Assembly: GCA_015501595.1 (NCBI GenBank)
Contig: JADNRX010000024.1
Coordinates: forward strand, 186,001-250,000
Source: Hymenopellis radicata
Taxonomy: Eukaryota > Basidiomycota > Agaricomycetes > Agaricales > Physalacriaceae
Direction of reading: 5' to 3'
DNA length: 64,000 bases
In this document: positions 11,801-23,659 of the stretch, in pieces
How the letters are laid out: each line of letters opens with the position of its first letter
How positions within the stretch are numbered: position 1 is the stretch's first letter
Position numbers and translations under genes: made by a program
The notes under the pieces: generated by a model
The model's input: the letters and a program-made list of their open reading frames with translations, nothing else
The model's database searches: none
Told to the model about the DNA's origin: nothing

Positions 11801-13160
11801 ATGCCCAACCTGAATTCACTCTTCCAACCCTTTCAATTGGGCCCCCACACTCTAAGGAATCGCGTCTTTGTCTCTGCAATGACGCGAAATCGCTCAGTCC
11901 CTACAACTGTACCGAACGACGTCAACGTCGAATACTATCGCCAACGCGCCGCTGGAGGCGCTGGTCTAATCGTAGCCGAGGGTACGCTCATTACCCAGAA
12001 AGGGTGAGTATCGATTGCTCGCCTTTGACGCTCACCTATATGCCTCGTGCAGATCGGAATGGCAAAACGCGCCCGGATTATGGTCGGACGAACATGTGAA
12101 AGGATGGAGAAAGGTTACGGACGCCGTACACGGCGAAGGCGGCAAGATTTATGCTCCGTTCTTGTTCCACAGTTAGCGACAGGCCTGACGCTGACGAGCG
12201 CATAGTTGTGGCATCTTGGTCGCATAAACCATCCAGACGCGCCCGAACAAATCAAAGCGAATGAGGTACGGGAATACATCGCATATATGCGCGCAATACA
12301 CTTATACCAACTGTAGCCCGTTTACGCGCCAAGTGCTATCGCCGCTAGAGGTGGAAAGTTCGGATTCCTCCCCGGCTCTCCAGGTTACGTTACCCCAACT
12401 GCGATTGACGACCCCAGCCAGCTCCTTCCAGCATGGAGCCGTGCGCCGCAGAAAATGCCAAGGCGGCGGCGTTGAGGGTAAGTATGCTATTATCCCAAAA
12501 CTCGCGTGTAACAGACTCCGATTTAGCTCATGGCGCCAACGGCTACTTACTCTCTCAATTCTTGGATAGTACCGCCAACAAGCGCACCGACCAGTGGGGC
12601 GGCAGCCCAGCAGGCTCCTTCCAGCTCTCGTCTTTCACGGCCTGTCTCAAGACACGCACGTTCCCGAGGAATCGACACAATTACGTCTACGGTGAGTATC
12701 ACAACCCATGCGACGCGACCGCCACACTTATACCCTAACTGGGACGCGATCGTCGATACTACCGCCAACATACGCAGCGACCACTGGTGGGGCAGCAGCC
12801 CGGAGAATAGAAGTCGACGAAGTGCTCAAAGTGGACGGCGTATCTACAGACGTCGGGTACGATTTTCGTTCGTCCATTCGGGGGTTTAACGCTCATAAGT
12901 ATATGTTATAGCCACCTCTGTCAAGACTTACAGTTACTTGATCACTGCATACATTGACTTGGTCAGATATAGATACAGCGAGACCTTCGATCTTGTTATC
13001 AATGGTACATCACCCTCTTTCTTTTCTAGCCAATCACTTTGCCAGGTGGACAACGTGCCACGAAACACGCGCTCCTGTTAGCAGTATGGGGCAACAACGC
13101 AAACGCCGAACTTTACTGGCCCCCAAGTCGCTAAACCTAGCAAGAACAGGTGGGTGGATC
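11801..13160 (+). pseudogene. Old yellow enzyme (NADH:flavin oxidoreductase), broken copy OYE1
   Basis: The start MPNLNSLFQPFQLG and the blocks EWQNAPGLWSDEHVKGW, LWHLGRINHP and AHGANGYLLSQFLDS are nearly the same as in intact OYE2. This copy has lost the donor of intron 2: OYE2 has a GCGCAGGTACG block where this copy reads GCTCCG, so the frame hits a stop about 15 codons later. It has also lost about 9 bp in the FDGVE segment. After GGSP near 12607 the sequence jumps back to a more 5' part of the gene and from there resembles OYE3 rather than OYE2. It is therefore a non-functional chimera of two OYE copies. Confidence 0.8.
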
Positions 13161-13219
13161 TTTCCTTCATCATTCGGTGGGACCACCGTTTCATGTTCAC
13201 TTATTTAATTGCAGCTCTT

Positions 13220-13560
13220 TTAGGTCAGTCCAGGAAAGTTGGCCTCGACCTGAGAAATCGTTTATACCTTGTGCGTTCTACTGAGTATGAACAGAAGAGA
13301 CATGCCTTACTAGGCTCACGATGACGAGGAGAAGTCGAATGGCGAAGCGTATCCACAAAGACACGATTGTCTCGATGGCGGGAGGCGGATCGCCTCTTCA
13401 GATATCTCGGATACCAAGAAGCGGATCTTCTTCTTGGCGTGAATTGAACGGTGATAGAACGAGATGACACGACTTCGCGACATCCCAAGTGTCGCGGCTC
13501 TATTTATACGCCACGGCGAGTTTGAAACCTGAATGGGAACTGGTAGCATTCAATCTCGGA
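13220..13560 (+). repeat. Inverted repeat segment downstream of OYE1, + copy
   Basis: About 13220-13480 matches the reverse complement of about 29190-28990, which lies downstream of OYE3. Shared landmarks are GAAGCGGATCTTCTTCTT, CACGATTGTCTCGATGGCGG and CTCACGATGACGAGGAGAAG. Order and orientation are consistent with duplication of an OYE-plus-downstream unit. I see no gene in it. Confidence 0.75.
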
Positions 13561-13829
13561 GGTAGATTACCGCGCCCTTGAGTTTATTCTTTGCTGACCG
13601 TATTCATATTAGTGTCGCCACCAAGCCTTCCACCGCCACCTTACACAAAGTGTCCTTCATGCATGGTAGAAGCTCGCCTTCACAAATCTAGACTGTCATG
13701 GTTATCAGTCGCGTTATCAAACCCCTTCATGTCATCAAGATCCACGAGGACCCCCAATAGTTATAGTGCCGCCAAATGTCGTCCTGATTTGCCCACTTCA
13801 TGTCCAAACCGATTTTCAGCTCTCAAGCT

Positions 13830-14025
13830 CGATTTTTGTCCCAATTTCTGGCCTGCCTTGTCTCAGAGGCAGTTTTTGTCCCCAATTTTTGGGTCGGCCT
13901 GGCCACGATTTGTCAAAATTTTCCGCCTACGGGCCTTCTGGGCCGCCATGCCCCACTCCAGGCTGATTTTTGTCCGAACTCGGAACGAAATTTGACAAGT
14001 TTTGGCCAGTTTTTATCCGAACGCG
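13830..14025 (+). repeat. Cluster of TTTTTGTCC motifs
   Basis: Four spaced copies of a motif close to (G/C)(A/T)TTTTT(G/A)TCC, at about 13831, 13870, 13963 and 14007, lie in an otherwise gene-free stretch (13561-14474). Similar words (CCAATTTCTGGCC, CCCAATTTTTGGG, TTGGCCAG) recur between them, suggesting a degenerate short tandem repeat. No function is evident. Confidence 0.35.
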
Positions 14026-14474
14026 CACGACGACCTTTCATAGTACTATTGGGGTCCTGATCCACGATTTCACGCACAGTCGCTCCCCTTGAACCTTCTT
14101 CGCAATGTCTCCATCTCCGGGAGACTGGAGGCTGGGTGAGTCTCGAGCGCTCGAGCAATTGCCCCCACGTCCACCCACCCTCTATTACGTCTACCTGTAC
14201 GGACGCAATGTCCCATGCCCATTTGTATGAACCCACGCGCTGCCTGCCCCGTGGCACGACAAGAACGCAGACTCTATTGCGAGCAAGAAATAGCTACTGT
14301 ACAAAGATGCGATGCGATACAAGCAGATAGATAAATAAATGAGCATAGTGGTACAAGTGAACTACAAAACATTCCCCTCCCCTCGCCGTACTGCATAAAT
14401 AATATAGATAGATGAATGGCATGTAGAATGTACCTGTCCAATAATGCGTACCACGTCCGAGTATAGTCGTGTTT

Positions 14475-16482
14475 TCATGCTACGGGCGTCTCGTCCACGC
14501 GGCCCATCGTAAACGCACCCTCGTACGAAGGTAACCCCACTTCGCCGGTGCCTATCCTCCAGTTCCCTACAAGTCCTCGTCCATCACCGGTAATATATCC
14601 ATACAAAAACAAACTCGTTGGGCCTCCAATGCGCATCAGTGTGATCATGCCATCCCACTGTCGTACCCTCCCGTAGTAAGTGTAATCGTTCCAGGCCTGT
14701 GCATGGCGACTGTCCGTGGTTCCGCGCAGCACGACGTCTTGAACGCCTGTGCAAGGCGGAAGCACTTCACGACAGAGATCGTCCCCGTCACTTTCGAGGG
14801 AACCGTCCATCATACGCCTAGTGGTTTCTTCTTCACGCGCGACGCACCCCAGGCACGTCTCGGAATCATGCGCGACCGGAAGCCGCTGATAGGTATACGG
14901 CTCCTTGAGGCTGGGGGCGTCGATGTGTACCCGTCACGCCGGTCGCGGAACATGAAACCATTGGGAAGAAAGGCGTTGAACATGCCGTCGTCAAATGTGG
15001 AACGCAGCCTTTGGTTGAGTTCGGCAGACTCTTCGGGGAGAGCGATGTCGAGTCGGACATATCCTCGTCCTCGTCGCCGTCCGTATCTATGACTGGTGCC
15101 GAGCGTGTCGTGCATGGGAGGACAGGCGCGCCACAACGAGACACGAGCTCTTCAATGCGCATGTACATCGGTGCGGTGATCATGCCGAGGAACATCTCGC
15201 TCATGGCGGGATTCAATTCCGGCGTAGAAAGTATCTCAGCCAGGCGCGGTTCAACGGGAATCTAAGGACTGTTAAAAAACAAGTCGTTGAGGAGCAGGTG
15301 CACCTACACTCATTCTCCCTACCCAGAGACCCGACATCGTTCCAGGTGTGTAGATATTCGTATGAGGAGCGCCTTGCCACGGGTCGCCGCAGTTGCGGAG
15401 ACGCTCCCACTCTGCGCGACTGAAACTACAGCCGATTCTTGTTCCACCGCCTCGTCCAGCTGGTCGCCAAGGAGATGGCGATTGAGTTCGTGAATGTCAT
15501 CATGTGTTGGACCGACGTTAGGTCCTGCTTGTGCGCGAGTCGGTGGAAGATCGTGGGAATCCTGTAAGCGAAACACTCTCTGCGTACAAAGTAGCACAAC
15601 TTGGCGGCGATGGTAATGAGCGGTTCCGTCAGGTTCATACGGCGACCGAAGAAGACGTGATTCCACTTTGAGAGATTCTGTCGGTATTTTGGGAAGGAGC
15701 CGTGGGGTGTGTCCACAGAAAGGTAATGGATTTGGTTCAAGCGACGGCGTGAGAGAACAACTTGGGAAGAGAGCGGGAGTAGAAATGGTTGGCGGCGCCC
15801 AGGCTGTCGCGTATCGAAAATGACCGACGACAAAAGGGAGGATCAGCTTGACGATGGCGTCGCTGATGTTGGGTGGTTCCAAGTGTATGCGTTCTGGAGG
15901 ATAATGAGTATGCCACACATTTATAGCACTCGATCGCGCACCTTTTGTGGTCAGAAACCAAAATATCCATAACAAGAGGGTGTTGGTGGTGTTGTCTGCA
16001 GGCCAGCCGTTGGCGGAGTGGTCGTTGAGGCGATTCAGTATCAGATCCTGGATCCAGTCGTAGGTCCCGACGCTGTTGAGCTGGAGTCTGTTTGCGCCGC
16101 TCTCGTCGTCGTCGTGGCACATCACGTACAGCTTCCACAGCAATTCCTCGAAGGACATTGTTTCCCCGGCCATATTCTGGCTGTGTGAACTGTTCCCGTC
16201 GATGACCGGGCGTTTCTGTACGCATGCGAGCGCACCCTCGTACAGGGCGAGCTGGTATCTCCACTCGGCCGCTGTCAGTCTCTCCATCCCCGCATGGCGG
16301 CTGGTCGCAAATTTTGCACGGAAAACGCGAGCGGCGAGGTCATTCGAGAGCAAGATCACTCGACGCAGGGCCCTGCATGTGAGCTCGAGAGGCCGCAGCG
16401 AGCACGTTCTGCCATCGTCGTCGGCGCAGGCGTAGTGGAATAAAACATTTTCGACCAGCTCTTGCGGGAGGGAGAGGAGCAT
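14475..16482 (-). pseudogene. F-box domain protein gene with several frameshifts
   Basis: The N-terminus (MLLSLPQELVENVLFHYA ... LTCRALRRVIL) is an F-box of the basidiomycete type. Downstream, conserved blocks of this family occur in order but in different frames: SVDTPHGSFPKY and WNHVFFG with AYRIPTIF, then PPTRAQAGPNVGPTHDDIHE, FDDGMFNAFLPNGF, ETCLGCVAREEE, and near the end TDSRHAQAWNDYTYYGRVR. Frame changes are needed near 15735, 15545, 15040 and 14930, and probably again near 14640. There is one plausible intron around 15250-15340. F-box proteins act as substrate adaptors of SCF ubiquitin ligases. Family is clear; as read, the gene cannot make a full product. Confidence 0.7.
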
Positions 16483-17287
16483 GGTTGGGTGGCAGGACCT
16501 GGCGGGGAAGCATAGTTGGTCGTTGGAACGTTTATCTAAAGAACCCTTCGAGCAATGGCGTGTGTAAACTCCGATGTTGATTCACCCCAGGACCGCTTGC
16601 TTTTCGGCCAACTCCGCGTGTCTGATTGACCGTCCTCCGGACGGAAATTAAAGCCACCGCTCGCCTGGTCGCCTGGTCTATTGACTGTGCGCCGTGCTCG
16701 CCCCCTACCTCTCCCAGCCGCCCACTCGCCGTCCTCGTCTCCAGCCACCCGCTCGTTCTTGGACGCCGCTGCATCGAGCTGATCTCACTGCTCGCATCCC
16801 AATCAGGCAACTCAGACCCCCCGATCAAGGCCCCGTTCGTCTCTTGTGATCCCCGCCTTACCAAATCTGTCACCCGTCTACGTAAGGCGCACAACCAGCT
16901 TCTATACATAGCCATCTCACCTTGCCATAATCACTTGAATTCCACTCGTGACTGTCTATTCTTCCGGTTCCAACTCAGCGCCAGTCGCACAACCACACCA
17001 GCAACGCCATCCTCTACTTCTGCGATGGACGCCGCTCGACGGCGATCAACTTTCCACGTACGTATGCGACCCATATGTACGCACCCCCGTCGGCATTACA
17101 GTAAGTTGTATATAGTTACGGCGTATTCCATATGTATGAATCAACCGAACAAACAACGCGTCGTCGGCTACGAAACGGGTCAAAGCAAGGTTACGTGCGT
17201 TTCTACAAAGCCAGAGTAAGAAAGGTGTACGTGAGGCCAAGCACAACAATACGGCACGAACCAAAAGGTATTCGTAAATTCTACTGA
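16483..17287. other. No recognisable gene
   Basis: Upstream of the F-box gene both strands show only short, unconvincing ORFs. It probably includes the F-box promoter on the - strand. Nothing else stands out. Confidence 0.4.
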
Positions 17288-17373
17288 CTCTCTGACTGGG
17301 AGTCGAACCCAGCTTTCGCGCGCACAACCGCAAAGCTGACAGGCGCGTGTACTAACCGATATACTATCAGAGA
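17288..17373 (-). tRNA. tRNA-Asp (GUC) with a 12-nt intron
   Basis: On - the sequence folds as a tRNA. The acceptor arms TCTCTGA/TCAGAGA pair fully, the D-stem is GTAT/GTAC with loop ATCGGTTA, the anticodon stem is CGCGC/GCGCG, and the T-stem CTGGG/CCCAG has loop TTCGACT. The discriminator is G. The anticodon loop reads CTGTCA, then a 12-nt insert (GCTTTGCGGTTG), then T, which places an intron one base 3' of anticodon GUC as usual for nuclear tRNA introns. Mature length without CCA would be 74 nt. It lies in the spacer of the inverted duplication. Confidence 0.9.
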
Positions 17374-20300
17374 TGTTTGATTGCCTGGCACATTCCGATT
17401 GGTCCGTGTTGTTCCGTTCCAGCCCTGATCATCATCGTCGTCTTCTCTCCTTGTCAACGATCGCAAAGCCACATTGCGCCACATTCGATTCCTCCCAACT
17501 CCTGTGGCAATCCGACTCGGGAGCTTCACGGGTCCTACTCACAACTCGGAGCCGACGTTCATCAGCGGACATCCAATACGCCAAACGACCCTACATACTG
17601 TTGACATGTCTGCATCGCGATTCTGATGGTGCGTGGGATTGCCTAGTCGAACGCGCTTAAGCACAACGAAACCTGAGCTTGGACTCTTAATTATCAGCCG
17701 ACGCCTCAGAGCTTCTTTCTGATTGAACGCTCACAACGCGGGAGTCGTTACGGCTGCTTGCATCAGGCTTGCATCTCATTGGCTTCGAACTATGCCGCCG
17801 GAGTCTAGATTCATTGGAACACTTTGTACGTGTCTGTGTTATTAGAGTACCGTCACTCGTACTGCCTTCGCGTTCATACTGGGGCTGTCCCTTGCGGCAC
17901 ATTCCGTACAACTTTCTTGGCTCGAGACTGGCCTATCTTTGTCCATGTCTATCGGATGGCTTCTTTCCTCCGCGAATGCGAATTAATGTGTACGTCCTCT
18001 CTTGTCTATGGTAACCGTCCCACGAAGTCCTTCGTCTGCCTCCGAGTAGCCCCAGAGGAGTCGCCCCCTCGTCTAGTCCTGCGTTTCTTTCTCGCGGTGG
18101 CGTGCGTCTCCGATTGGTGCACCCTCTGATGAAGGCTTTACGGCAAACGCATAAGCCCACGCTAGTAATCGGGTTTTTTACTACTGAATGCTGTCTCGGG
18201 GCTTGTGGCACAGGTAAGTAAATGGTAAACGCGCTATTAATCAAAGCTCTAATAGAGTAACCGCCTTCATAGTCTGCATGGAAGTTAAGTAATCAGATTC
18301 ATCTCTTCATCGTGGACCTTTCATTTTATACACCAAGGCTCTCAAGTCTAACCCTGCTCCCGTTCCTCGCGGTAAATCTCTACTGCCTTGCTTCCGGACC
18401 GCCTTTCGAGTCCGAGTCGTATGCGGGCCGATAACTTAAACTAGAAACCGTACCTCGCTGCACCACCCAGCGTGTAGACGAGCGCTAGCAGTCATCGCAT
18501 CACTCTAACAATCACATCCGGGTGCAATGGACGTGGCGGAGATAACCAGTTGATATTTTGCCTCATCACATCGATGTTTCGGCAAACAGACACCCGCGAA
18601 GCATTGCTCTCTCCGTTTTCGCGCCTGCCAAACGCCCGGGGGACGTCCCGAATCGCCGAACAATGACGCATCGTTCGAGAAGGATTCCATCTAATTTTGA
18701 TCACACGACTCTGGATAACGATAGAATTTGCGATGGCCATTCAGCTTGGGATGCGGGGATCGAGTCGCAAGCGTCCAGGTAACTGCGCTCACACGACCTC
18801 GCGGGTCCTAATGCTCGCGATCCTGTACTGACAATTGGTGTGCTGTGGTGTGGAGAATTGATTGAAGGGTTTGATTCATGGGATTGATTGACGTGCTTGT
18901 TCTACGTATCACTGCAATGATCCCACTCCACCTGCGACATCCTTGACCCAGGAACAAGGCCTGGACTCGACCGTCGAGTGAGTATACGTATAGCTTTGAT
19001 TTTTTGATAGTCCCATGGGAGTTCCACAGGCTGTCGCAATATAACTGAAGGCCGGGCGCGAGAAACCCGTTGGGATACTTTTGATATCCGCCTGTAAGTA
19101 CGACATTCTTCCGATTTTTCTGGGATACGCTAGGCAGCTGAAGAAGTCCCAGTGTTTGGGCGTGGTGCCGGTGCTTTAAGCCGGGAAAACAACATCAGGC
19201 TGACGCTACGAACGTGCATGTTTCTCGTTATGCGCAGAGGTACAATGTTCAAGGTTGAACTTGGCGGACAGAGTACTTATATTGAACACGGTTTCTCATT
19301 TGCTCGCCTAAAAGGCTTCGAAGAGTAAGTTGTAAACAAATTGAATAATCACCAGACCAATTTCACTAACCATACGCGGTCATTTTCGGCTATGCCAGGA
19401 ATCGCTTGGACATGCTGTCGTGTTGAGATGGCGCTCAAGTCATGGTAAGTAAACGATCGGGTGCCAAGTCCAGACCGGCCCAATTCGTGCTAGCCTAAAG
19501 TGGAAACCGCGCCTTTCTTCCCCCAACCATCACCCTTTTGTCTGCGATTCACGTACCCTGCCCGCCAACCTTGGGAGCATCCTCAAGCTTGCGGACGATA
19601 TCATCCGAATGTTATTGCGCGTATGACCTGTGCTCGAATCCCGGTCTACGTTACTGCTAGGGGTACTTGGAAGTCGATTGTTTCTGGCCAGCAGCACGGA
19701 GCTATCGAGGACGTCAGTGAGAAGGTCGAGAGCAAGGCACGGCTCAAGACATTTTTGGCCGGACGGGGTCCTGGGACTGAAGGAGCTTGGGGTGCGTAAT
19801 CTCACCGGGACTACGCTTTTGACTGATTCCCCTGCGGTCTAGATATCTTGCGTGGAAGCAGAGCTGTATTCCAGATTACGGCCATTTCGTCTTCTGCTAG
19901 ACGGTATCTATATAGATGTGTCATTATTATGTCGACTGACCTGCTTTTTCGATGCTACTACTAGCCTGTTGTCCACAATGCATGCTTATAACAGAATGTG
20001 AAGCTACGCATTACGCTCCCCCTGCTCTCGTTCGGGAAAGGAACATTTCACCACTCCGACTGCTAGCATGTCCACCACACCAGGATTTGGGAATCCACCG
20101 GTCAGGCATGGTTCTATTCATATCCATTGTTCTCGCCTCTCGTCCCTCGATATCCTGATTGACATGGGACAAAATGACGTTGGCGGAGGGAGAACAATCG
20201 TCAGCGAACGAATTCATGCACGGAGAATCGTGCCCGCCATTGCCAGAGGTAAATGCGGTCCTTTTGGGAAGTGCGTTTTGTCTTGACGAGCATAACTAGA

Positions 20301-20650
20301 TTCCTAACAGCGATACTGTAATAATCCTCCATACGCCAACGTCTGGTGACACGTACCGGAATTGTATGTGGCCGTTCGACAAATTCCTTCTCCACACCCG
20401 CGCCCCAGATTTCTGAGCCAGCCCAGTGATGGGGTACATTGTCGCGTCCACCGCTATCTCTGGAGAGCCGCGGGAATTGATTGCGGCCAATCCGATGTCG
20501 ATGCACGTTTTCCCTCCCGCAAGTGTCCCCCATTTGCATCCGTTGCGATCCCGTGGCCTTCCCCGGAACACGCACTCTGGGAGGAACAATATAGGGTAGC
20601 CATGTAACCGCCTCTTTCATCATCATGACCAGGCTTAAAACCGGCCCTGT
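17374..20650. other. No recognisable gene
   Basis: Many overlapping short ORFs occur on both strands, but none shows a domain I recognise or chains into a credible spliced gene. A - strand stretch at 20300-20800 has two fairly long overlapping ORFs upstream of the lactonase gene; I could not assign them. It may be decayed coding or repeat sequence. Confidence 0.4.
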
Positions 20651-20651
20651 G

Positions 20652-20660
20652 TGGTATAAA
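20652..20660 (+). promoter_or_regulatory. TATA-like element of the lactonase-like gene
   Basis: GTATAAAGC ends about 24 bp before the chosen start ATG at 20684, so transcription would begin very close to the start codon. An upstream ATG at 20670 is followed by a stop within 11 codons, which is why I prefer 20684. Confidence 0.4.
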
Positions 20661-20683
20661 GCGCGATCCATGGCTTCCACCAT

Positions 20684-22155
20684 ATGTCGCCTCTTTCTCT
20701 GACTCTGATGTCTTTGACAGTAGCTGTCCTCTCCCTTGTGGCTGGTGTGGTTTCGCAAGATGTGTCTCTCCCAGCTCAGTCCGTGGTACGTTGTAAACAA
20801 TTTCATGAAGCAAAGTCGGCTGAGGCATATTTTTAGTACATTCAGCCTTCATCCTTTGCTGTCCTAGGCTCCTCATACGACGACTGGCGCGTGAACTCTT
20901 CGATGATGTTCGACCCATCAAATTCCTCAGCGCCTATATTCCAAATATTTGACCCCGACTTCCTCAATATCCTTGGAAGCGAGCCCTCGTTACGACTGAT
21001 TGCGAGTAACCCTGACTTTGCGTTCGCCCACGAAGCGCCAGTATGGGTCCCAGACTCAGACGAGGTGTTCTTCACGAGCAACGCTGCAGGGCACTTGGGA
21101 CATAGCGGACTCGACCAAAACAACCAAATGGGCAAGATTTCTCTCCAGGAAGTTGCGGCAGCGATTCGTAATGGGACGGGGTCTATCAATGTCACAGTTA
21201 CTTCTGTAAGCTTCGCGTTCTCTGTCGCGATTCGCGTATATTCATCTCTAGCAGTTGGAATTGGACGACGCGGTCCAGATGACAAACGGCGGCACAGGCC
21301 CGTACAAGGGCAACCTCCTCATCATGAACCAAGGCCGGGGAGAGCTGCCTGCGAACATGGTCGCCATCAATCCGTACCCGCCGTACAACGTCACCGTCCT
21401 GCTCGACAACTTCTTTGGCCGTCAGTTCAACTCTCTGAACGACGTCAAGGTGCATCCTAGTGGCGAAATCTTCTTTACCGACGTTGCGTGAGTAGTACCT
21501 CCAGTGCATGCACTCCAATATCTGACAAGGTGTTTATAGCTATGGATTCTATCAGTACTTCAAACCCGAGCCGCTACTCCCGAACCAGGTCTATCGCTTC
21601 AACCCAGATACCGGATTAGTGCGCGTTGCGGCCGATGACGTGATGAAGCCAAACGGAATAGCATTCAACGCCGACTATTCAACTCTTTATATGTTTGTCA
21701 CTTTCCCCAGAGTCTTGGGATATAACACTCACGTTCTGTAGTGCGGACACTGGCGTCTTGGAGGACTGTTCCCCAACAATTATACGTATCCTGCTACCAT
21801 GTAAGCCGTGAAGCCCCTCAAGCCCAACTCTTCCTAACATATTCCCTCCAGTTATGCATATGACGTACAATCCAACACACTCGCGATAACTAACCGCCGT
21901 GTATTCGCCTATGTTGACACCGGTGCTGCGGACGGCGTTGCCGTAGACACTCAAGGCAACGTATGGGGTGGTTGTGGAGACGGCGTTCAAGTATGGAACT
22001 CCGAGGGCAAGTTATTGGGCAAATTCTATCTTGGGAAAGGATCCTCGAATTTCGCTTTCGCAGGTCAAGGGCGTGTAGTGCTCCTCAGTGAAACAGAGAT
22101 TTACTACGCCCAAGTTGACACGGGTGTGGAGGGTGTGGATTTGGTTCATACTTGA
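20684..22155 (+). CDS. Secreted SMP-30/gluconolactonase-like protein, one frame break
   Basis: Exons 20684-20785, 20837-21205, 21255-21487, 21540-21692, 21742-21800 and 21852-22155 join with matching phases except inside exon 5. The protein starts with a likely signal peptide (MSPLSLTLMSLTVAVLSLVA) and contains beta-propeller lactonase blocks: FAHEAPVWVPDSDEVFFTSN, NSLNDVKVHPSGEIFFTD, MKPNGIAFNADYSTLYIADTG and DGVAVDTQGNVWGGCGDGV. The family hydrolyses sugar lactones or related esters, and this member is probably extracellular. Between IADTGV and GGLFPNNYTYPATI (21743-21760) the frame shifts by one base; both sides fit the family, so this is a one-base loss or an assembly error. Its 3' end faces OYE2 across 56 bp. 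Confidence 0.8.
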
Positions 22156-22211
22156 CCGGACGTTATACAGATACATTTGCGTTTTGTATTGCAATCACGA
22201 CGTTATAGCTC

Positions 22212-23659
22212 CTAGTTTGCGGTTGGATAGTCCGTGTAACCCTTCCTCTGCGCCTCCATGTCGCCTCCGGTACCGTACAACGTGGCGAAGTTCACCTTGC
22301 CATTCAACGACTTGCCCAGCTCCAATCGCCGCGCGAAATCCGGATTAGCTATCCACGGAACGCCGAAGAATACACCATCCACCTGTCCTTGATCTATGGC
22401 TTTGGCGGCTTCTGGACCATTATAGTTCGCGTTGGCGAATGTTGCCGATTGCTTGATGAGGTGAGCATAGGTGGCAAGAACGTCGTGTTTCGTAGCACGT
22501 TGTTTACCTAGCAGAGTGAAAGACGAACTTTGCCAGAAAAGAGAAGGACCTACCATCGATGACAGGATCAAAGGTCTTGCTGTATCTGACCAAGCATATG
22601 TATGCAAGCTTCATTTTATCAGCTTCTGTGATGAAGTGACTGTAGGTCTTGACAGTTTCTTCAAGAGGCATGCTATAGCATAGATGAGCATAAAACCCCA
22701 GAAGGGAGGAACGAAACCCATACCCGACATCGTTATAACCTCCTGTAGGACTGAGCTTAATGGAGACGCGGTCGGGACCCCAAACATCACAAAGCACTTT
22801 GAGCACTTCAAGGCCGAATCGACCTCTATTCTCTGGGCTGCCGCCCCACTGGTCGGTGCGCTTGTTGGCGGTACTATCCAAGAATTGAGAGAGTAAGTAG
22901 CCGTTGGCGCCATGAGCTAAATCGGAGTCTGTTACACGCGAGTTTTGGGATAATAGCATACTCACCCTCAACGCCGTCGAATCCGGCCGCCTTGGCATTT
23001 TCTGCGGCGCGTCTCCATGATGGAAGGAGCTGGCTGGGGTCGTCGATCGCAGTTGGGGTAACGTAACCTGGAGAGCCGGGGAGGAATCTGAACTTTCCAC
23101 CTCTAGCGGCGATAGCACTTGGCGCGTAGACGGGCTACAGTTGGTATAAGTGTATTGCGCGCATATATGCGATGTATTGCCGTACCTCATTCGCTTTGAT
23201 TTGTTCGGGCGCTTCTGGATGGTTTATGCGACCAAGATGCCACAACTATGCGCTCATCAGCGTCAGGCCTGTCGCTAACTGTGGAACAAGAACGTACCTG
23301 CGCATAAATCTTGCCGCCTTCGCCGTGTACGGCGTCCGTAACCTTTCTCCATCCTTTCACATGTTCGTCCGACCATAATCCGGGCGCGTTTTGCCATTCC
23401 GATCTGCACGAGGCATACATATAGGTGAGCGTGAAAGGCGAGCAGTCGATACTCACCCTTGCTGGGTAAGGAGGGTACCCTCGGCTACGATTAGACCAGC
23501 GCCTCCAGCGGCGCGTTGGCGATAGTACTCGACGTTGACCTCGTTCGGCACAGTTGTAGGGACCGAGCGATTTCGCGTCATTGCAGAGACAAAGACGCGA
23601 TTCCTTAGAGTGTGGGGGCCCAATTGAAAGGGTTGGAAGAGTGAATTCAGGTTGGGCAT
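22212..23659 (-). CDS. Old yellow enzyme (NADH:flavin oxidoreductase), intact copy OYE2
   Basis: Seven exons (23659-23457, 23403-23298, 23245-23186, 23134-22966, 22916-22724, 22672-22554, 22507-22212) with introns of 46-53 bp sum to 381 aa. The start is the ATG of MPNLNSLFQPFQLG. FMN-dependent TIM-barrel features are present: GGKIYAQLWHLGR, ENAKAAGFDGVEAHGANGYL, where His and Asn of HGAN would bind the substrate carbonyl and the Tyr of GYL is the usual proton donor, then RTDQWGGSPENRGRF, and near the C-terminus GVPWIANPDFARRL. The family reduces activated C=C bonds such as enones with NAD(P)H. It lies behind kinase copy C in the same orientation. This is the only one of three OYE copies here that is whole. 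Confidence 0.92.

Larger units (their letters stand above)
8610..12607 (+). repeat. Left arm of the large inverted duplication (kinase B + OYE1)
   Basis: This block matches the reverse complement of about 26300-22840 (kinase C + OYE2) in gene order, intron positions and most of its sequence. Two segments differ: about 11029-11745 is replaced here by unrelated sequence holding a zinc-ribbon-like gene start, and the OYE part carries small deletions. Confidence 0.8.

Noticed and set aside
13830..14025. CRISPR-like array
   Set aside because: The repeats are short, irregular and degenerate, and the genome is fungal.
18900..19110. Possible small gene on - (MSYLQADIKSIPTG)
   Set aside because: A single short ORF without a family, splice partners or promoter signs in a region full of similar chance ORFs.
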